DNA of 64,000 bases from Argopecten irradians (lineage: Eukaryota; Mollusca; Bivalvia; Pectinida; Pectinidae), in NCBI RefSeq assembly GCF_041381155.1, contig NC_091145.1:42745697-42809696 (forward strand). The letters run 5' to 3'. How positions within the stretch are numbered: position 1 is the stretch's first letter; every line of letters starts with the position of its first letter. The notes under the pieces were generated by a model that was not told the DNA's origin, searched no databases, and saw nothing but the letters and a program-made list of their open reading frames with translations. This document shows positions 31,158 to 44,230 of the stretch, in pieces. A program made the translations under genes and the position numbers.

Positions 31158-34100
31158 TGTAACAAAGCTTTGTTTGAGGGTCCTAACAAAGTGTGACTAT
31201 AATTTGAGGGTCCTTACAAAGTGTGACTATAATTTGAGGGTCCTAACAAAGTGTGACTATAATTTGAGGGTCCTTACAAAGTGTGACTATAATTTGAGGG
31301 TCCTTACAAAGTGTGACTATAATTTGAGGGTCCTTACAAAGTGTGACTATAATTTGAGGGTCCTTACAAAGTGTGACTATAATTTGAGGGTCCTTACAAA
31401 GTGTGACTATGATTTGAGGGTCCTTACAAAGTGTGACTATAATTTGAGGGTCCTTACAAAGTGTGACTATAATTTGAGGGTCCTTACAAAGTGTGACTAT
31501 AATTTGAGGGTCCTTACAAAGTGTGACTATAATTTGAGGGTCCTTACAAAGTGTGACTATAATTTGAGGGTCCTTACAAAGTGTGACTATAATTTGAGGG
31601 TCCTTACAAAGTGTGACTATAATTTGAGGGTCCTTACAAAGTGTGACTATAATTTGAGGGTCCTTACAAAGTGTGACTATAATTTGAGGGTCCTTACAAA
31701 GTGTGACTATAATTTGAGGGTCCTTACAAAGTGTGACTATAATTTGAGGGTCCTTACAAAGTGAAATTTGGTCCTACAAGTGTGACTATATTTGAGGGTC
31801 CTTACAAAGTGTGACTATAATTTGAGGGTCCTTACAAAGTGTGACTATGATTTGAGGGTCCTTACAAAGTGTGACTATAATTTGAGGGTCCTTACAAAGT
31901 GTGACTATAATTTGAGGGTCCTTACAAAGTGTGACTATAATTTGAGGGTCCTTACAAAGTGTGACTATAATTTGAGGGTCCTTACAAAGTGTGACTATAA
32001 TTTGAGGGTCCTTACAAAGTGTGACTATAATTTGAGGGTCCTTACAAAGTGTGACTATAATTTGAGGGTCCTTACAAAGTGTGACTATAATTTGAGGGTC
32101 CTTACAAAGTGTGACTATAATTTGAGGGTCCTTACAAAGTGTGACTATAATTTGAGGGTCCTTACAAAGTGTGACTATAATTTGAGGGTCCTTACAAAGT
32201 GTGACTATAATTTGAGGGTCCTTACAAAGTGTGACTATAATTTGAGGGTCCTTACAAAGTGTGACTATAATTTGAGGGTCCTTACAAAGTGTGACTATAA
32301 TTTGAGGGTCCTTACAAAGTGTGACTATAATTTGAGGGTCCTTACAAAGTGTGACTATAATTTGAGGGTCCTTACAAAGTGTGACTATAATTTGAGGGTC
32401 CTTACAAAGTGTGACTATGATTTGAGGGTCCTTACAAAGTGTGACTATAATTTGAGGGTCCTTACAAAGTGTGACTATAATTTGAGGGTCCTTACAAAGT
32501 GTGACTATAATTTGAGGGTCCTTACAAAGTGTGACTATAATTTGAGGGTCCTTACAAAGTGTGACTATAATTTGAGGGTCCTTACAAAGTGTGACTATAA
32601 TTTGAGGGTCCTTACAAAGTGTGACTATAATTTGAGGGTCCTTACAAAGTGTGACTATAATTTGAGGGTCCTTACAAAGTGTGACTATAATTTGAGGGTC
32701 CTTACAAAGTGTGACTATAATTTGAGGGTCCTTACAAAGTGTGACTATAATTTGAGGGTCCTTACAAAGTGTGACTATAATTTGAGGGTCCTTACAAAGT
32801 GTGACTATAATTTGAGGGTCCTTACAAAGTGTGACTATAATTTGAGGGTCCTTACAAAGTGTGACTATAATTTGAGGGTCCTTACAAAGTGTGACTATAA
32901 TTTGAGGGTCCTTACAAAGTGTGACTATAATTTGAGGGTCCTTACAAAGTGTGACTATAATTTGAGGGTCCTTACAAAGTGTGACTATAATTTGAGGGTC
33001 CTTACAAAGTGTGACTATAATTTGAGGGTCCTTACAAAGTGTGACTATAATTTGAGGGTCCTTACAAAGTGTGACTATAATTTGAGGGTCCTTACAAAGT
33101 GTGACTATAATTTGAGGGTCCTTACAAAGTGTGACTATAATTTGAGGGTCCTTACAAAGTGTGACTATAATTTGAGGGTCCTTACAAAGTGTGACTATAA
33201 TTTGAGGGTCCTTACAAAGTGTGACTATAATTTGAGGGTCCTTACAAAGTGTGACTATAATTTGAGGGTCCTTACAAAGTGTGACTATAATTTGAGGGTC
33301 CTTACAAAGTGTGACTATAATTTGAGGGTCCTTACAAAGTGTGACTATAATTTGAGGGTCCTTACAAAGTGTGACTATAATTTGAGGGTCCTTACAAAGT
33401 GTGACTATAATTTGAGGGTCCTTACAAAGTGTGACTATAATTTGAGGGTCCTTACAAAGTGTGACTATAATTTGAGGGTCCTTACAAAGTGTGACTATAA
33501 TTTGAGGGTCCTTACAAAGTGTGACTATAATTTGAGGGTCCTTACAAAGTGTGTGACTATAATTTGAGGGTCCTTACAAAGTGTGACTATAATTTGAGGG
33601 TCCTTACAAAGTGTGACTATAATTTGAGGGTCCTTACAAAGTGTGACTATAATTTGAGGGTCCTTACAAAGTGTGACTATGATTTGAGGGTCCTTACAAA
33701 GTGTGACTATAATTTGAGGGTCCTTACAAAGTGTGACTATAATTTGAGGGTCCTTACAAAGTGTGACTATAATTTGAGGGTCCTTACAAAGTGTGACTAT
33801 GATTTGAGGGTCCTTACAAAGTGTGACTATGATTTGAGGGTCCTTACAAAGTGTGACTATAATTTGAGGGTCCTTACAAAGTGTGACTATAATTTGAGGG
33901 TCCTTACAAAGTGTGACTATAATTTGAGGGTCCTTACAAAGTGTGACTATAATTTGAGGGTCCTTACAAAGTGTGACTATAATTTGAGGGTCCTTACAAA
34001 GTGTGACTATAATTTGAGGGTCCTTACAAAGTGTGACTATAATTTGAGGGTCCTTACAAAGTGTGACTATAATTTGAGGGTCCTTACAAAGTGTGACTAT

Positions 34101-36510
34101 AATTTGAGGGTCCTTACAAAGTGTGACTATAATTTGAGGGTCCTTACAAAGTGTGACTATAATTTGGAGAATGTTAGTACAGTACAGAGTGACTATAATT
34201 TGAGGGTCCTTACAAAGTGTGACTATAATTTGAGGGTCCTTACAAAGTGTGACTATAATTTGAGGGTCCTTACAAAGTGTGACTATAATTTGAGGGTCCT
34301 TACAAAGTGTGACTATAATTTGAGGGTCCTTACAAAGTGTGACTATGATTTGAGGGTCCTTACAAAGTGTGACTATAATTTGAGGGTCCTTACAAAGTGT
34401 GACTATAATTTGAGGGTCCTTACAAAGTGTGACTATAATTTGAGGGTCCTTACAAAGTGTGACTATAATTTGAGGGTCCTTACAAAGTGTGACTATAATT
34501 TGAGGGTCCTTACAAAGTGTGACTATAATTTGAGGGTCCTTACAAAGTGTGACTATAATTTGAGGGTCCTTACAAAGTGTGACTATAATTTGAGGGTCCT
34601 TACAAAGTGTGACTATAATTTGAGGGTCCTTACAAAGTGTGACTATAATTTGAGGGTCCTTACAAAGTGTGACTATAATTTGAGGGTCCTTACAAAGTGT
34701 GACTATAATTTGAGGGTCCTTACAAAGTGTGACTATAATTTGAGGGTCCTTACAAAGTGTGACTATAATTTGAGGGTCCTTACAAAGTGTGACTATAATT
34801 TGAGGGTCCTTACAAAGTGTGACTATAATTTGAGGGTCCTTACAAAGTGTGACTATAATTTGAGGGTCCTTACAAAGTGTGACTATAATTTGAGGGTCCT
34901 TACAAAGTGTGACTATAATTTGAGGGTCCTTACAAAGTGTGTGACTATAATTTGAGGGTCCTTACAAAGTGTGACTATAATTTGAGGGTCCTTACAAAGT
35001 GTGACTATAATTTGAGGGTCCTTACAAAGTGTGACTATAATTTGAGGGTCCTTACAAAGTGTGACTATAATTTGAGGGTCCTTACAAAGTGTGACTATAA
35101 TTTGAGGGTCCTTACAAAGTGTGACTATAATTTGAGGGTCCTTACAAAGTGTGACTATAATTTGAGGTCCTTACAAAGTGTGACTATAATTTGAGGGTCC
35201 TTACAAAGTGTGACTATAATTTGAGGGTCCTTACAAAGTGTGTGACTATAATTTGAGGGTCCTTACAAAGTGTGACTATAATTTGAGGGTCCTTACAAAG
35301 TGTGACTATAATTTGAGGGTCCTTACAAAGTGTGACTATAATTTGAGGGTCCTTACAAAGTGTGACTATAATTTGAGGGTCCTTACAAAGTGTGACTATA
35401 ATTTGAGGGTCCTTACAAAGTGTGACTATAATTTGAGGGTCCTTACAAAGTGTGACTATGATTTGAGGGTCCTTACAAAGTGTGACTATAATTTGAGGGT
35501 CCTTACAAAGTGTGACTATAATTTGAGGGTCCTTACAAAGTGTGACTATAATTTGAGGGTCCTTACAAAGTGTGACTATAATTTGAGGGTCCTTACAAAG
35601 TGTGACTATAATTTGAGGGTCCTTACAAAGTGTGACTATAATTTGAGGGTCCTTACAAAGTGTGACTATAATTTGAGGGTCCTTACAAAGTGTGACTATA
35701 ATTTGAGGGTCCTTACAAAGTGTGTGACTATAATTTGAGGGTCCTTACAAAGTGTGACTATAATTTGAGGGTCCTTACAAAGTGTGACTATAATTTGAGG
35801 GTCCTTACAAAGTGTGACTATAATTTGAGGGTCCTTACAAAGTGTGACTATAATTTGAGGGTCCTTACAAAGTGTGACTATAATTTGAGGGTCCTTACAA
35901 AGTGTGACTATAATTTGAGGGTCCTTACAAAGTGTGACTATAATTTGAGGGTCCTTACAAAGTGTGACTATAATTTGAGGGTCCTTACAAAGTGTGACTA
36001 TAATTTGAGGGTCCTTACAAAGTGTGACTATAATTTGAGGGTCCTTACAAAGTGTGACTATAATTTGAGGGTCCTTACAAAGTGTGACTATAATTTGAGG
36101 GTCCTTACAAAGTGTGACTATAATTTGAGGGTCCTTACAAAGTGTGACTATAATTTGAGGGTCCTTACAAAGTGTGACTATGATTTGAGGGTCCTTACAA
36201 AGTGTGACTATGATTTGAGGGTCCTTACAAAGTGTGACTATGATTTGAGGGTCCTTACAAAGTGTGACTATAATTTGAGGGTCCTTACAAAGTGTGACTA
36301 TGATTTGAGGGTCCTTACAAAGTGTGGACTATATTTGAGGGTCCTTACAAAGTGTGACTATAATTTGAGGGTCCTTACAAAGTGTGACTATAATTTGAGG
36401 GTCCTTACAAAGTGTGACTATAATTTGAGGGTCCTTACAAAGTGTGACTATAATTTGAGGGTCCTTACAAAGTGTGACTATAATTTGGAGAATGTTAGTA
36501 CAGTACAGAG
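31158..36510. repeat. 30-bp array, about 177 copies, open as decapeptide NLRVLTKCDY
   Basis: The unit is 'aatttgagggtccttacaaa' plus 'gtgtgactat'. On the plus strand one frame is open and reads NLRVLTKCDY; on the minus strand one frame is open (IVTLCKDPQI). Long plus frames are broken by a +2 variant ('aagtgtgtgact' at ~33549, 34937, 35238, 35720) and by irregular patches at ~31765-31795 and ~35165. The commonest variant changes one base (CDYN to CDYD). The leader 31042-31157 has no recognised domain and no ATG at the frame start. I annotate it as a minisatellite, not a gene. Confidence 0.93.
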
Positions 36511-36661
36511 GAAACACATAAGTAATGAACCCCCGTTATATGTTTTATCTCACAATAAAACATTGATTAGTCATACATAATTGATAACAGGAAAATTGGA
36601 ATGATAAACCAGGAGCATATTTAGGCCGTTCTGTCTTCACTATCGTTTGATGAGCACCACA
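36511..36661. other. Right flank of the 30-bp array
   Basis: The open frame leaving the array runs RKHISNEPPLYVLSHNKT and stops at 36580. AATAAA lies at ~36554. This could be coincidence in AT-rich DNA. Confidence 0.35.
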
Positions 36662-36783
36662 GGAACTTGCATTTAAAAAGTTGTTTTTATGTATCAGAGG
36701 TCTTGGTATTAAATTCTTTAAGACAAAGGAATAGAAGTCCTCTGTTATATTTAAAAAACAACTCCTTAATGCAAGTGCCAATA
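36662..36783. repeat. Foldback with ~42-bp imperfect arms
   Basis: 'acttgcatttaaaaagttgt' faces the complement of 'acaactccttaatgcaagt', and the arms continue inward to 'cagagg' on each side. Probably a small MITE. Confidence 0.5.
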
Positions 36784-37520
36784 GAATCCGCGTTTGGGAA
36801 ATCAAGTCTATGCGCAAACATTCACAAAGCTGTATTTTAGATGTTTTACCGTTTTTAAAACGTCAGGGCAACGAAATAGATTCTAATCACAGCAACATAA
36901 ACTTACCTACCGAACCACGGAAACGAGATCTTCGAATGTGAAATTGTTTATTAATAAAAAGAGTTATTTATTTTTTCATTTAATTAGTAATAAATTACCA
37001 GTTTTCGCGCCTACAAATTTTGTGTTAATTATATTTTGTTCGTGTGGATTCGTTATTTGTTCAAGCTCATTTTTGCGCCAAAAAACAGCATGTTTGCCAA
37101 GTTTTGTTGTAGTTGATACAATTGTACGAACGACGATTAAACATTTTGTTATTCTTTTTATCCGAAACCTTTTCTGGTACACTGCGGTGTTAATGGGTTA
37201 ACATTTTAGTGAGCATGAACAAGTTTTGTTAACATTTTAGTGAGCATGAACAAGTTTTCATAAACACGGACTAGGGCCTCAATATCAAATATTTGATGTC
37301 TAGATACGGCATTAAGGAAGTTCATTATCCGAACCAACTTCGGCAACACAAATATCTCACAAAGCCCCAAAATGGATTGGCTTGATCAAACTGCCTTCTC
37401 ACAGTCATTAGAATAATCGTATGCTATACGATGTCGTCGTCATGAACAATACGTTTGTCTTTAAGACGCTATTCCCATAGAAACACATGGGTTTGTCACA
37501 CCATCACACACATATATGTT
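36784..37520. other. No recognised gene; 30-bp duplication at 37199-37257
   Basis: 'aacattttagtgagcatgaa' plus 'caagtttt' occurs twice in tandem. The rest is unique with short chance frames on both strands. Confidence 0.4.
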
Positions 37521-37524
37521 ACGT

Positions 37525-37797
37525 TCAAGTCTTTGGAGAGGCTGATGCTTTGACACCGAGTTCCCGGACAAACTGTGGGGATCCCCCGACACACGACATC
37601 GACGTTCCGATCGCCTGGTTTATAGAGAACACGCCATATTTCCTGCTGTCTTTGTCCTTGTGATGTTTTTCCTGTGGTGTGAAAATAGAATGAATACATC
37701 TCGGGGCATGCTTGTTGCGACTGTTGATTAGTTCGGCGGTTCGTTTGTTGGATATTATTTGGAAAAGTTCCTTTGAGGTTATAAAGGTTTCCCGGTC
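37525..37797 (-). CDS. Candidate terminal coding exon, unrecognised
   Basis: A pyrimidine-rich acceptor (ttttttgtgtacag) is followed on the minus strand by 90 codons and a stop. It begins DRETFITSKELFQII and ends VRELGVKASASPKT. The segment is richer in GC than its flanks. A second frame over the same bases is also open, which weakens the case. No domain recognised and no upstream exon identified. Confidence 0.3.
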   Translation of the reverse strand, partial: DRETFITSKELFQIISNKRTAELINSRNKHAPRCIHSIFTPQEKHHKDKDSRKYGVFSINQAIGTSMSCVGGSPQFVRELGVKASASPKT

Positions 37798-37969
37798 CTG
37801 TACACAAAAAAGGAGAGGATTCAGGCATGTTTGTGGAGGACAGAAAATTAGTTGACATTCTAATAAAGCATACGCAATCATACATCGTATCTTACACGTG
37901 CAGATATGCAGTCACATGACATTTAAAACACTATCACAACGGGATATATACTTAATACTTTCGGGACCT

Positions 37970-38180
37970 TAGATTTAGGTTTATATTGTTAATAAAGACA
38001 ATTAAAGACTGTGCCAGAGTTTGGGGTGGAAAATTGATACTAGAGTACCAAGAAAAACGCCATAGACCTACAGTCGGTACCTGCCCCACGTGGGGTCCGA
38101 ACACGCAACCCAGAGGTGGAGGTACAGTGATGTGATCACCGTGACCTCTAATGACCTTGAATGTTTTATAAGACGTTCAG
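37970..38180 (-). mobile_element. tRNA-derived SINE, minus strand
   Basis: The reverse complement reads 'acctccacctctgggttgcg', 'tgttcggaccccacgtgggg' (B-box region), then 'tactctagtatcaattttcc' and 'aaactctggcacagtcttta'. These align in order with the SINE at 17.9 kb. More diverged than that copy. Confidence 0.65.
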
Positions 38181-38324
38181 ATCACTGAGACACCAGAAGT
38201 TGTTAATTATATATACAAAACGATGACTTATGTTTAGCTGATGTTAATGAATATTAATTGAATATTACACAGTGTATTTATTTGTATTTCATGGTACGTA
38301 TACATGTCCTTTCCGTGTGAACAT

Positions 38325-38487
38325 ATTTTGTTTCCGTATACAGGTACTTTTTTGTTTCCGTATACTTGTACTTTTTTTTTGTTTCCGTATACTTGTACTT
38401 TTTTTTGTTTCCGTATACTTGTACTTTTTTTTTGTTTCCGTATACTTGTACTTTTTTTTTTGTTTCCGTATACTTGTACTTTTTTCT
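38325..38487. repeat. ~26-bp low-complexity tandem repeat
   Basis: Six or seven copies of 'tgtttccgtatacttgtact' followed by a T-run of variable length. Open frames on both strands come from the repeat. Confidence 0.85.
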
Positions 38488-38519
38488 GAACTAAAAGTAA
38501 TCAAAGTTTCGAGACGGAA

Positions 38520-38648
38520 CATATCTATTATAAGTAAGATAAGATAACATATATTATAAGTAAGATAAAATAACATCTATTAAAAGTAAGATAAGATAAC
38601 ATATCTATTATAAGTAAGATAAGATAACATATCTATTATAAGTAAGAT
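38520..38648. repeat. Short 'taagtaagataagataacat' tandem repeat
   Basis: Four or five copies of a ~30-bp unit 'atctattataagtaagataa' plus 'gataacat', AT-rich and non-coding. Confidence 0.75.
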
Positions 38649-38649
38649 G

Positions 38650-39880
38650 GCAATTTTCTGACAGTTGTATTCCTTATATAGACTAGGAGGGAGTTTGTTC
38701 ATGCACCGTTGGTCTATAATGTAAGCAGTATGCTACTGAGCACGTGAGTTTCACTTCACGTGCAACGCTTAGGATGTTTTGGAGTTTCGGAACGCAGAAA
38801 TAAAAAGAAAATAGGACAAACTGTTTGGCTAACTGACAAAGCGCATACTTGTATAATTTATATTGACGAGTACATTTTCAGCTATTTCCAAATGCTGTGA
38901 AACAACAGGAAGTGGAGGATCTTAGTTGAGACGTTTATTGGCACTAGATAGGTGTAAGGGTGGGAAACACCTACCGAGTACTCCTAACGTCCAAAGATTG
39001 TATAGATTTATCTATTGAATGGTAAAACTACAGGAGCTACGGAATGAACTTTTGGTTGTATAATAGTTATTCGTCTGGATATGGGTACATAAAATAATCA
39101 GGTATTTTGTAACTGGGGTAATGTGCACGTGCTGCCCTTGACCTAGATATTGATGGAGAGGATTCCATTAATTGATTTTTTCATCTGATTTGTCGATATC
39201 TTAAATATCTTTTTGATATCGAAGGAATGCATTTTCGTATAAAGTAAACATGATATTCCAAGATACCAGTTGAGTTTAAACAAGTTTTCCTTTCCTACAA
39301 CTTTAGAATAATTCAATCATTTTAAAATGTTCCGAGTATCATCTGACCACCACACCACTCGATAACTCCATCACCATAAATTTAACCGTTTGTAAGTACA
39401 AAATATCAACCATTCCACAATGCTATTGTTACTTATATATACATGCACTGGAAATAAGACGATCTAAAACGGTAGGACTGGCCATGCACCAAGGTTAGGG
39501 AGGCAGCTAAATTGGGAATCGTGCACGACAACGAAAGCAAACTTAACAATAACTGTAAATTGTATGTGCTATTTCTGTTAACAAAACGACAAAACGAGGG
39601 CTGGTAAGAGGAAGTAAAAACAGATATGAATAAACGTAACGTAAGAACAACCAACTGATATACAAAAACACAATCACGGAAGTTATTTCTGTCCGCCATA
39701 AAACGTTGTTTTTCCTACATATTTCAATGTCTTGTTCAAACCTCACACCCTATCTATGGAAACATATGACATGTGGTACGCTAAACCTGCCAATAAATTA
39801 GGGTTTTAATTATTATTACATCTTTTACCTGATAAAATAGGGGGAAAGTCATCATCGATTCTTCAGGAGATACTATCACT
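38650..39880. other. No recognised feature
   Basis: Unique intergenic sequence. Minus-strand frames near 39433-39746 have no recognisable domain. Confidence 0.4.
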
Positions 39881-39884
39881 ATCG

Positions 39885-42800
39885 AGGATAAAACGACAGT
39901 GATAGTAACCCCTGGAGTACAGAGGATAAAACGACAGTGATGGTAACCCCTGGAGTATAGAGGATATAACGAGTGATACAAACCCCTAGAGTATAGAGTG
40001 TATAACGACAGTGATAGTAACCCCTAGAGTATAGAGAATATAACGAGTGATAGTAACCCCTAGAGTAAAGAGGATATAACGACATTGATAGTATCCCCTG
40101 GAGTATAGAGAATATAACGAGTGATAGTAACCCCTAGAGTATAGAGGATATAACGACAGTGATAGTAACCCCTAGAGTATAGAGGATATAACGAGTGATA
40201 GTAACCCCTAGAGTATAGAGGATATAACGACAGTGATAGTAACCCCTAAGGTATAGAGGATATAATGACAGTGATAGTAACCCCTAGAGTATAGAGGATA
40301 TAACGACAGTGATAGTAACCCCTAGAGTATAGAGGATTATACGACAGTGATAGTAACCCCTGAGTATAGAGGTATAATGACAGTGATAGTAACCCCTAGA
40401 GTATAGAGGATATAAGACAGTGATAGTAACCCCTAGAGATAAGGATATAATGACAGTGATAGTAACCCCTAGAGTATAGAGGATATAATGACAGTGATAG
40501 TAACCCCTAGAGTATAGAGGATATAACGACAGTGATAGTAACCCCTAGAGTATAGAGGATATAACGACAGTGATAGTAACCCCTAGAGTATAGAGGATAT
40601 CACGACAGTGATAGTAACCCCTAGAGTATAGAGGATATAACGACAGTGATAGTAACCCCTAGAGTATAGAGGATATAATGACAGTGATAGTAACCCCTGG
40701 AGTATAGAGGATATAACGAGTGATAGTAACCCCTAGAGTATAGAGGATATAATGACAGTGATAGTAACCCCTAGAGTATAGAGGATATAACGACAGTGAT
40801 AGTAACCCCTAGAGTATAGAGGATATAATGACAGTGATAGTAACCCCTAGAGTATAGAGGATATAACGACAGTGATAGTAACCCCTAGAGTATAGAGGAT
40901 ATAACGACAGTGATAGTAACCCCTAGAGTACAGAGGATATAATGACAGTGATAGTAACCCCTGGAGTATAGAGGATATAACGACAGTGATAGTAACCCCT
41001 AGAGTATAGAGGATATAATGACAGTGATAGTAACCCCTAGAGTACAGAGGATATAATGACAGTGATAGTAACCCCTGGAGTATAGAGGATATAATGACAG
41101 TGATAGTAACCCCTAGAGTACAGAGGATATAATGACAGTGATAGTAACCCCTGGAGTATAGAGGATATAATGACAGTGATAGTAACCCCTAGAGTATAGA
41201 GGATATAACGACAGTGATAGTAACCCCTAGAGTATAGAGGATATAATGACAGTGATAGTAACCCCTAGAGTATAGAGGATATAACGACAGTGATAGTAAC
41301 CCCTAGAGTATAGAGGATATAACGAGTGATAGTAACCCCTAGAGTATAGAGGATATAACGACAGTGATAGTAACCCCTAGAGTATAGAGGATATAACGAC
41401 AGTGATAGTAACCCCTAGAGTAAAGAGGATATAACGACAGTGATAGTATCCCCTGGAGTACAGAGGATATAACGACAGTGATAGTAACCCCTGGAGTATA
41501 GAGGATATAACGACAGTGATAGTAACCCTAGAGTATAGAGGAGATATAACGACAGTGATAGTAACCCCTAGAGTATAGAGGATATAACGACAGTGATAGT
41601 AACCCCTAGAGTATAGAGGATATAACGACAGTGATAGTAACCCCTGGAGTATAGAGGATATAACGACAGTGATAGTAACCCCTAGAGTATAGAGGATATA
41701 ACGACAGTGATAGTAACCCCTAGAGTATAGAGGATATAACGAGTGATAGTAACCCCTAGAGTATAGAGGATATAACGACAGTGATAGTAACCCCTAGAGT
41801 ATAGAGGATATAACGAGTGATAGTAACCCCTAGAGTATAGAGGATATAACGACAGTGATAGTAACCCCTAGAGTATAGAGGATATATAACGACAGTGATA
41901 GTAACCCCTAGAGTATAGAGGATATAACGACAGTGATAGTAACCCCTAGAGTATAGAGGATATAACGACAGTGATAGTAACCCCTAGAGTATAGAGGATA
42001 TAACGACAGTGATAGTAACCCCTAGAGTATAGAGGATATAATGACAGTGATAGTAACCCCTAGAGTATAGAGGATATAACGACAGTGATAGTAACCCCTA
42101 GAGTATAGAGGATATAACGACAGTGATAGTAACCCCTAGAGTATAGAGGATATAACGACAGTGATAGTAACCCCTAGAGTATAGAGGATATAACGAGTGA
42201 TAGTAACCCCTAGAGATATAGAGGATATAACGACAGTGATAGTAACCCCTAGAGTATAGAGGATATAACGACAGTGATAGTAACCCCTAGAGTATAGAGG
42301 ATATAACGACAGTGATAGTAACCCCTAGAGTATAGAGGATATAACGAGTGATAGTAACCCCTAGAGTATAGAGGATATAACGACAGTGATAGTAACCCCT
42401 AGAGTATAGAGGATATAACGACAGTGATAGTAACCCCTAGAGTATAGAGGATATAACGACAGTGATAGTAACCCCTAGAGTATAGAGGATATAACGACAG
42501 TGATAGTAACCCCTAGAGTATAGAGGATATAACGAGTGATAGTAACCCCTAGAGTACAGAGGATATAATGACAGTGATAGTAACCCCTGGAGTATAGAGG
42601 ATATAACGACAGTGATAGTAACCCCTAGAGTATAGAGGATATAACGAGTGATAGTAACCCCTAGAGTATAGAGGATATAACGACAGTGATAGTAACCCCT
42701 AGAGTATAGAGGATATAACGAGTGATAGTAACCCCTAGAGTATAGAGGATATAACGACAGTGATAGTAACCCCTAGAGTATAGAGGATATAACGACAGTG

Positions 42801-44230
42801 ATAGTAACCCCTGGAGTATAGAGGATATAACGACAGTGATAGTAACCCCTAGAGTATAGAGGATATAACGACAGTGATAGTAACCCCTAGAGTATAGAGG
42901 ATATAACGACAGTGATAGTAACCCCTAGAGTATAGAGGATATAACGACAGTGATAGTAACCCCTAGAGTATAGAGGATATAACGACAGTGATAGTAACCC
43001 CTAGAGTATAGAGGATATAACGACAGTGATAGTAACCCCTAGAGTATAGAGGATATAACGACAGTGATAGTAACCCCTAGAGTATAGAGGATATAACGAC
43101 AGTGATAGTAACCCCTAGAGTATAGAGGATATAACGACAGTGATAGTAACCCCTAGAGTATAGAGGATATAACGACAGTGATAGTAACCCCTAGAGTATA
43201 GAGGATATAACGACAGTGATAGTAACCCCTAGAGTATAGAGGATATAACGACAGTGATAGTAACCCCTAGAGTATAGAGGATATAACGACAGTGATAGTA
43301 ACCCCTAGAGTATAGAGGATATAACGACAGTGATAGTAACCCCTAGAGTATAGAGGATATAACGAGTGATAGTAACCCCTAGAGTATAGAGGATATAACG
43401 ACAGTGATAGTAACCCCTAGAGTATAGAGGATATAACGACAGTGATAGTAACCCCTAGAGTATAGAGGATATAACGACAGTGATAGTAACCCCTAGAGTA
43501 TAGAGGATATAACGAGTGATAGTAACCCCTAGAGTATAGAGGATATAACGACAGTGATAGTAACCCCTAGAGTATAGAGGATATAACGACAGTGATAGTA
43601 ACCCCTAGAGTATAGAGGATATAATGACAGTGATAGTAACCCCTAGAGTATAGAGGATATAACGACAGTGATAGTAACCCCTAGAGTATAGAGGATATAA
43701 CGACAGTGATAGTAACCCCTAGAGTATAGAGGATATAACGACAGTGATAGTAACCCCTAGAGTATAGAGGATATAACGACAGTGATAGTAACCCCTAGAG
43801 TATAGAGGATATAACGACAGTGATAGTAACCCCTGGAGTATAGAGGATATAACGACAGTGATAGTAACCCCTAGAGTATAGAGGATATAACGACAGTGAT
43901 AGTAACCCCTAGAGTATAGAGGATATAACGACAGTGATAGTAACCCCTAGAGTATAGAGGATATAACGACAGTGATAGTAACCCCTAGAGTATAGAGGAT
44001 ATAACGACAGTGATAGTAACCCCTGGAGTATAGAGGATATAACGACAGTGATAGTAACCCCTAGAGTATAGAGGATATAACGACAGTGATAGTAACCCCT
44101 AGAGTATAGAGGATATAACGACAGTGATAGTAACCCCTGGAGTATAGAGGATATAACGACAGTGATAGTAACATCTTGAAAATCAAGGATACAACGACAA
44201 CGATAGTAACCCTTGGAGTATTGAGGATGG
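39885..44230. repeat. 38-bp array with a 34-bp short form, about 115 copies
   Basis: The unit is 'gatagtaacccctagagtat' plus 'agaggatataacgacagt'. A short form lacks four bases ('ataacgagtgat' instead of 'ataacgacagtgat') and is scattered. Further variants are 'ataatgacag' and 'cctggagtat'. The last copies (44160-44230) are diverged. Non-coding. Confidence 0.95.

Noticed and set aside
31158..36510. Leucine-rich-repeat protein from NLRVLTKCDY
   Set aside because: The 10-residue period does not fit the LRR consensus length or spacing, a minus frame is also open, and frameshifts interrupt it.
38272..38576. Phe/Tyr-rich and Lys/Thr-rich frames on both strands
   Set aside because: Low-complexity translation of a 26-bp T-rich tandem repeat.
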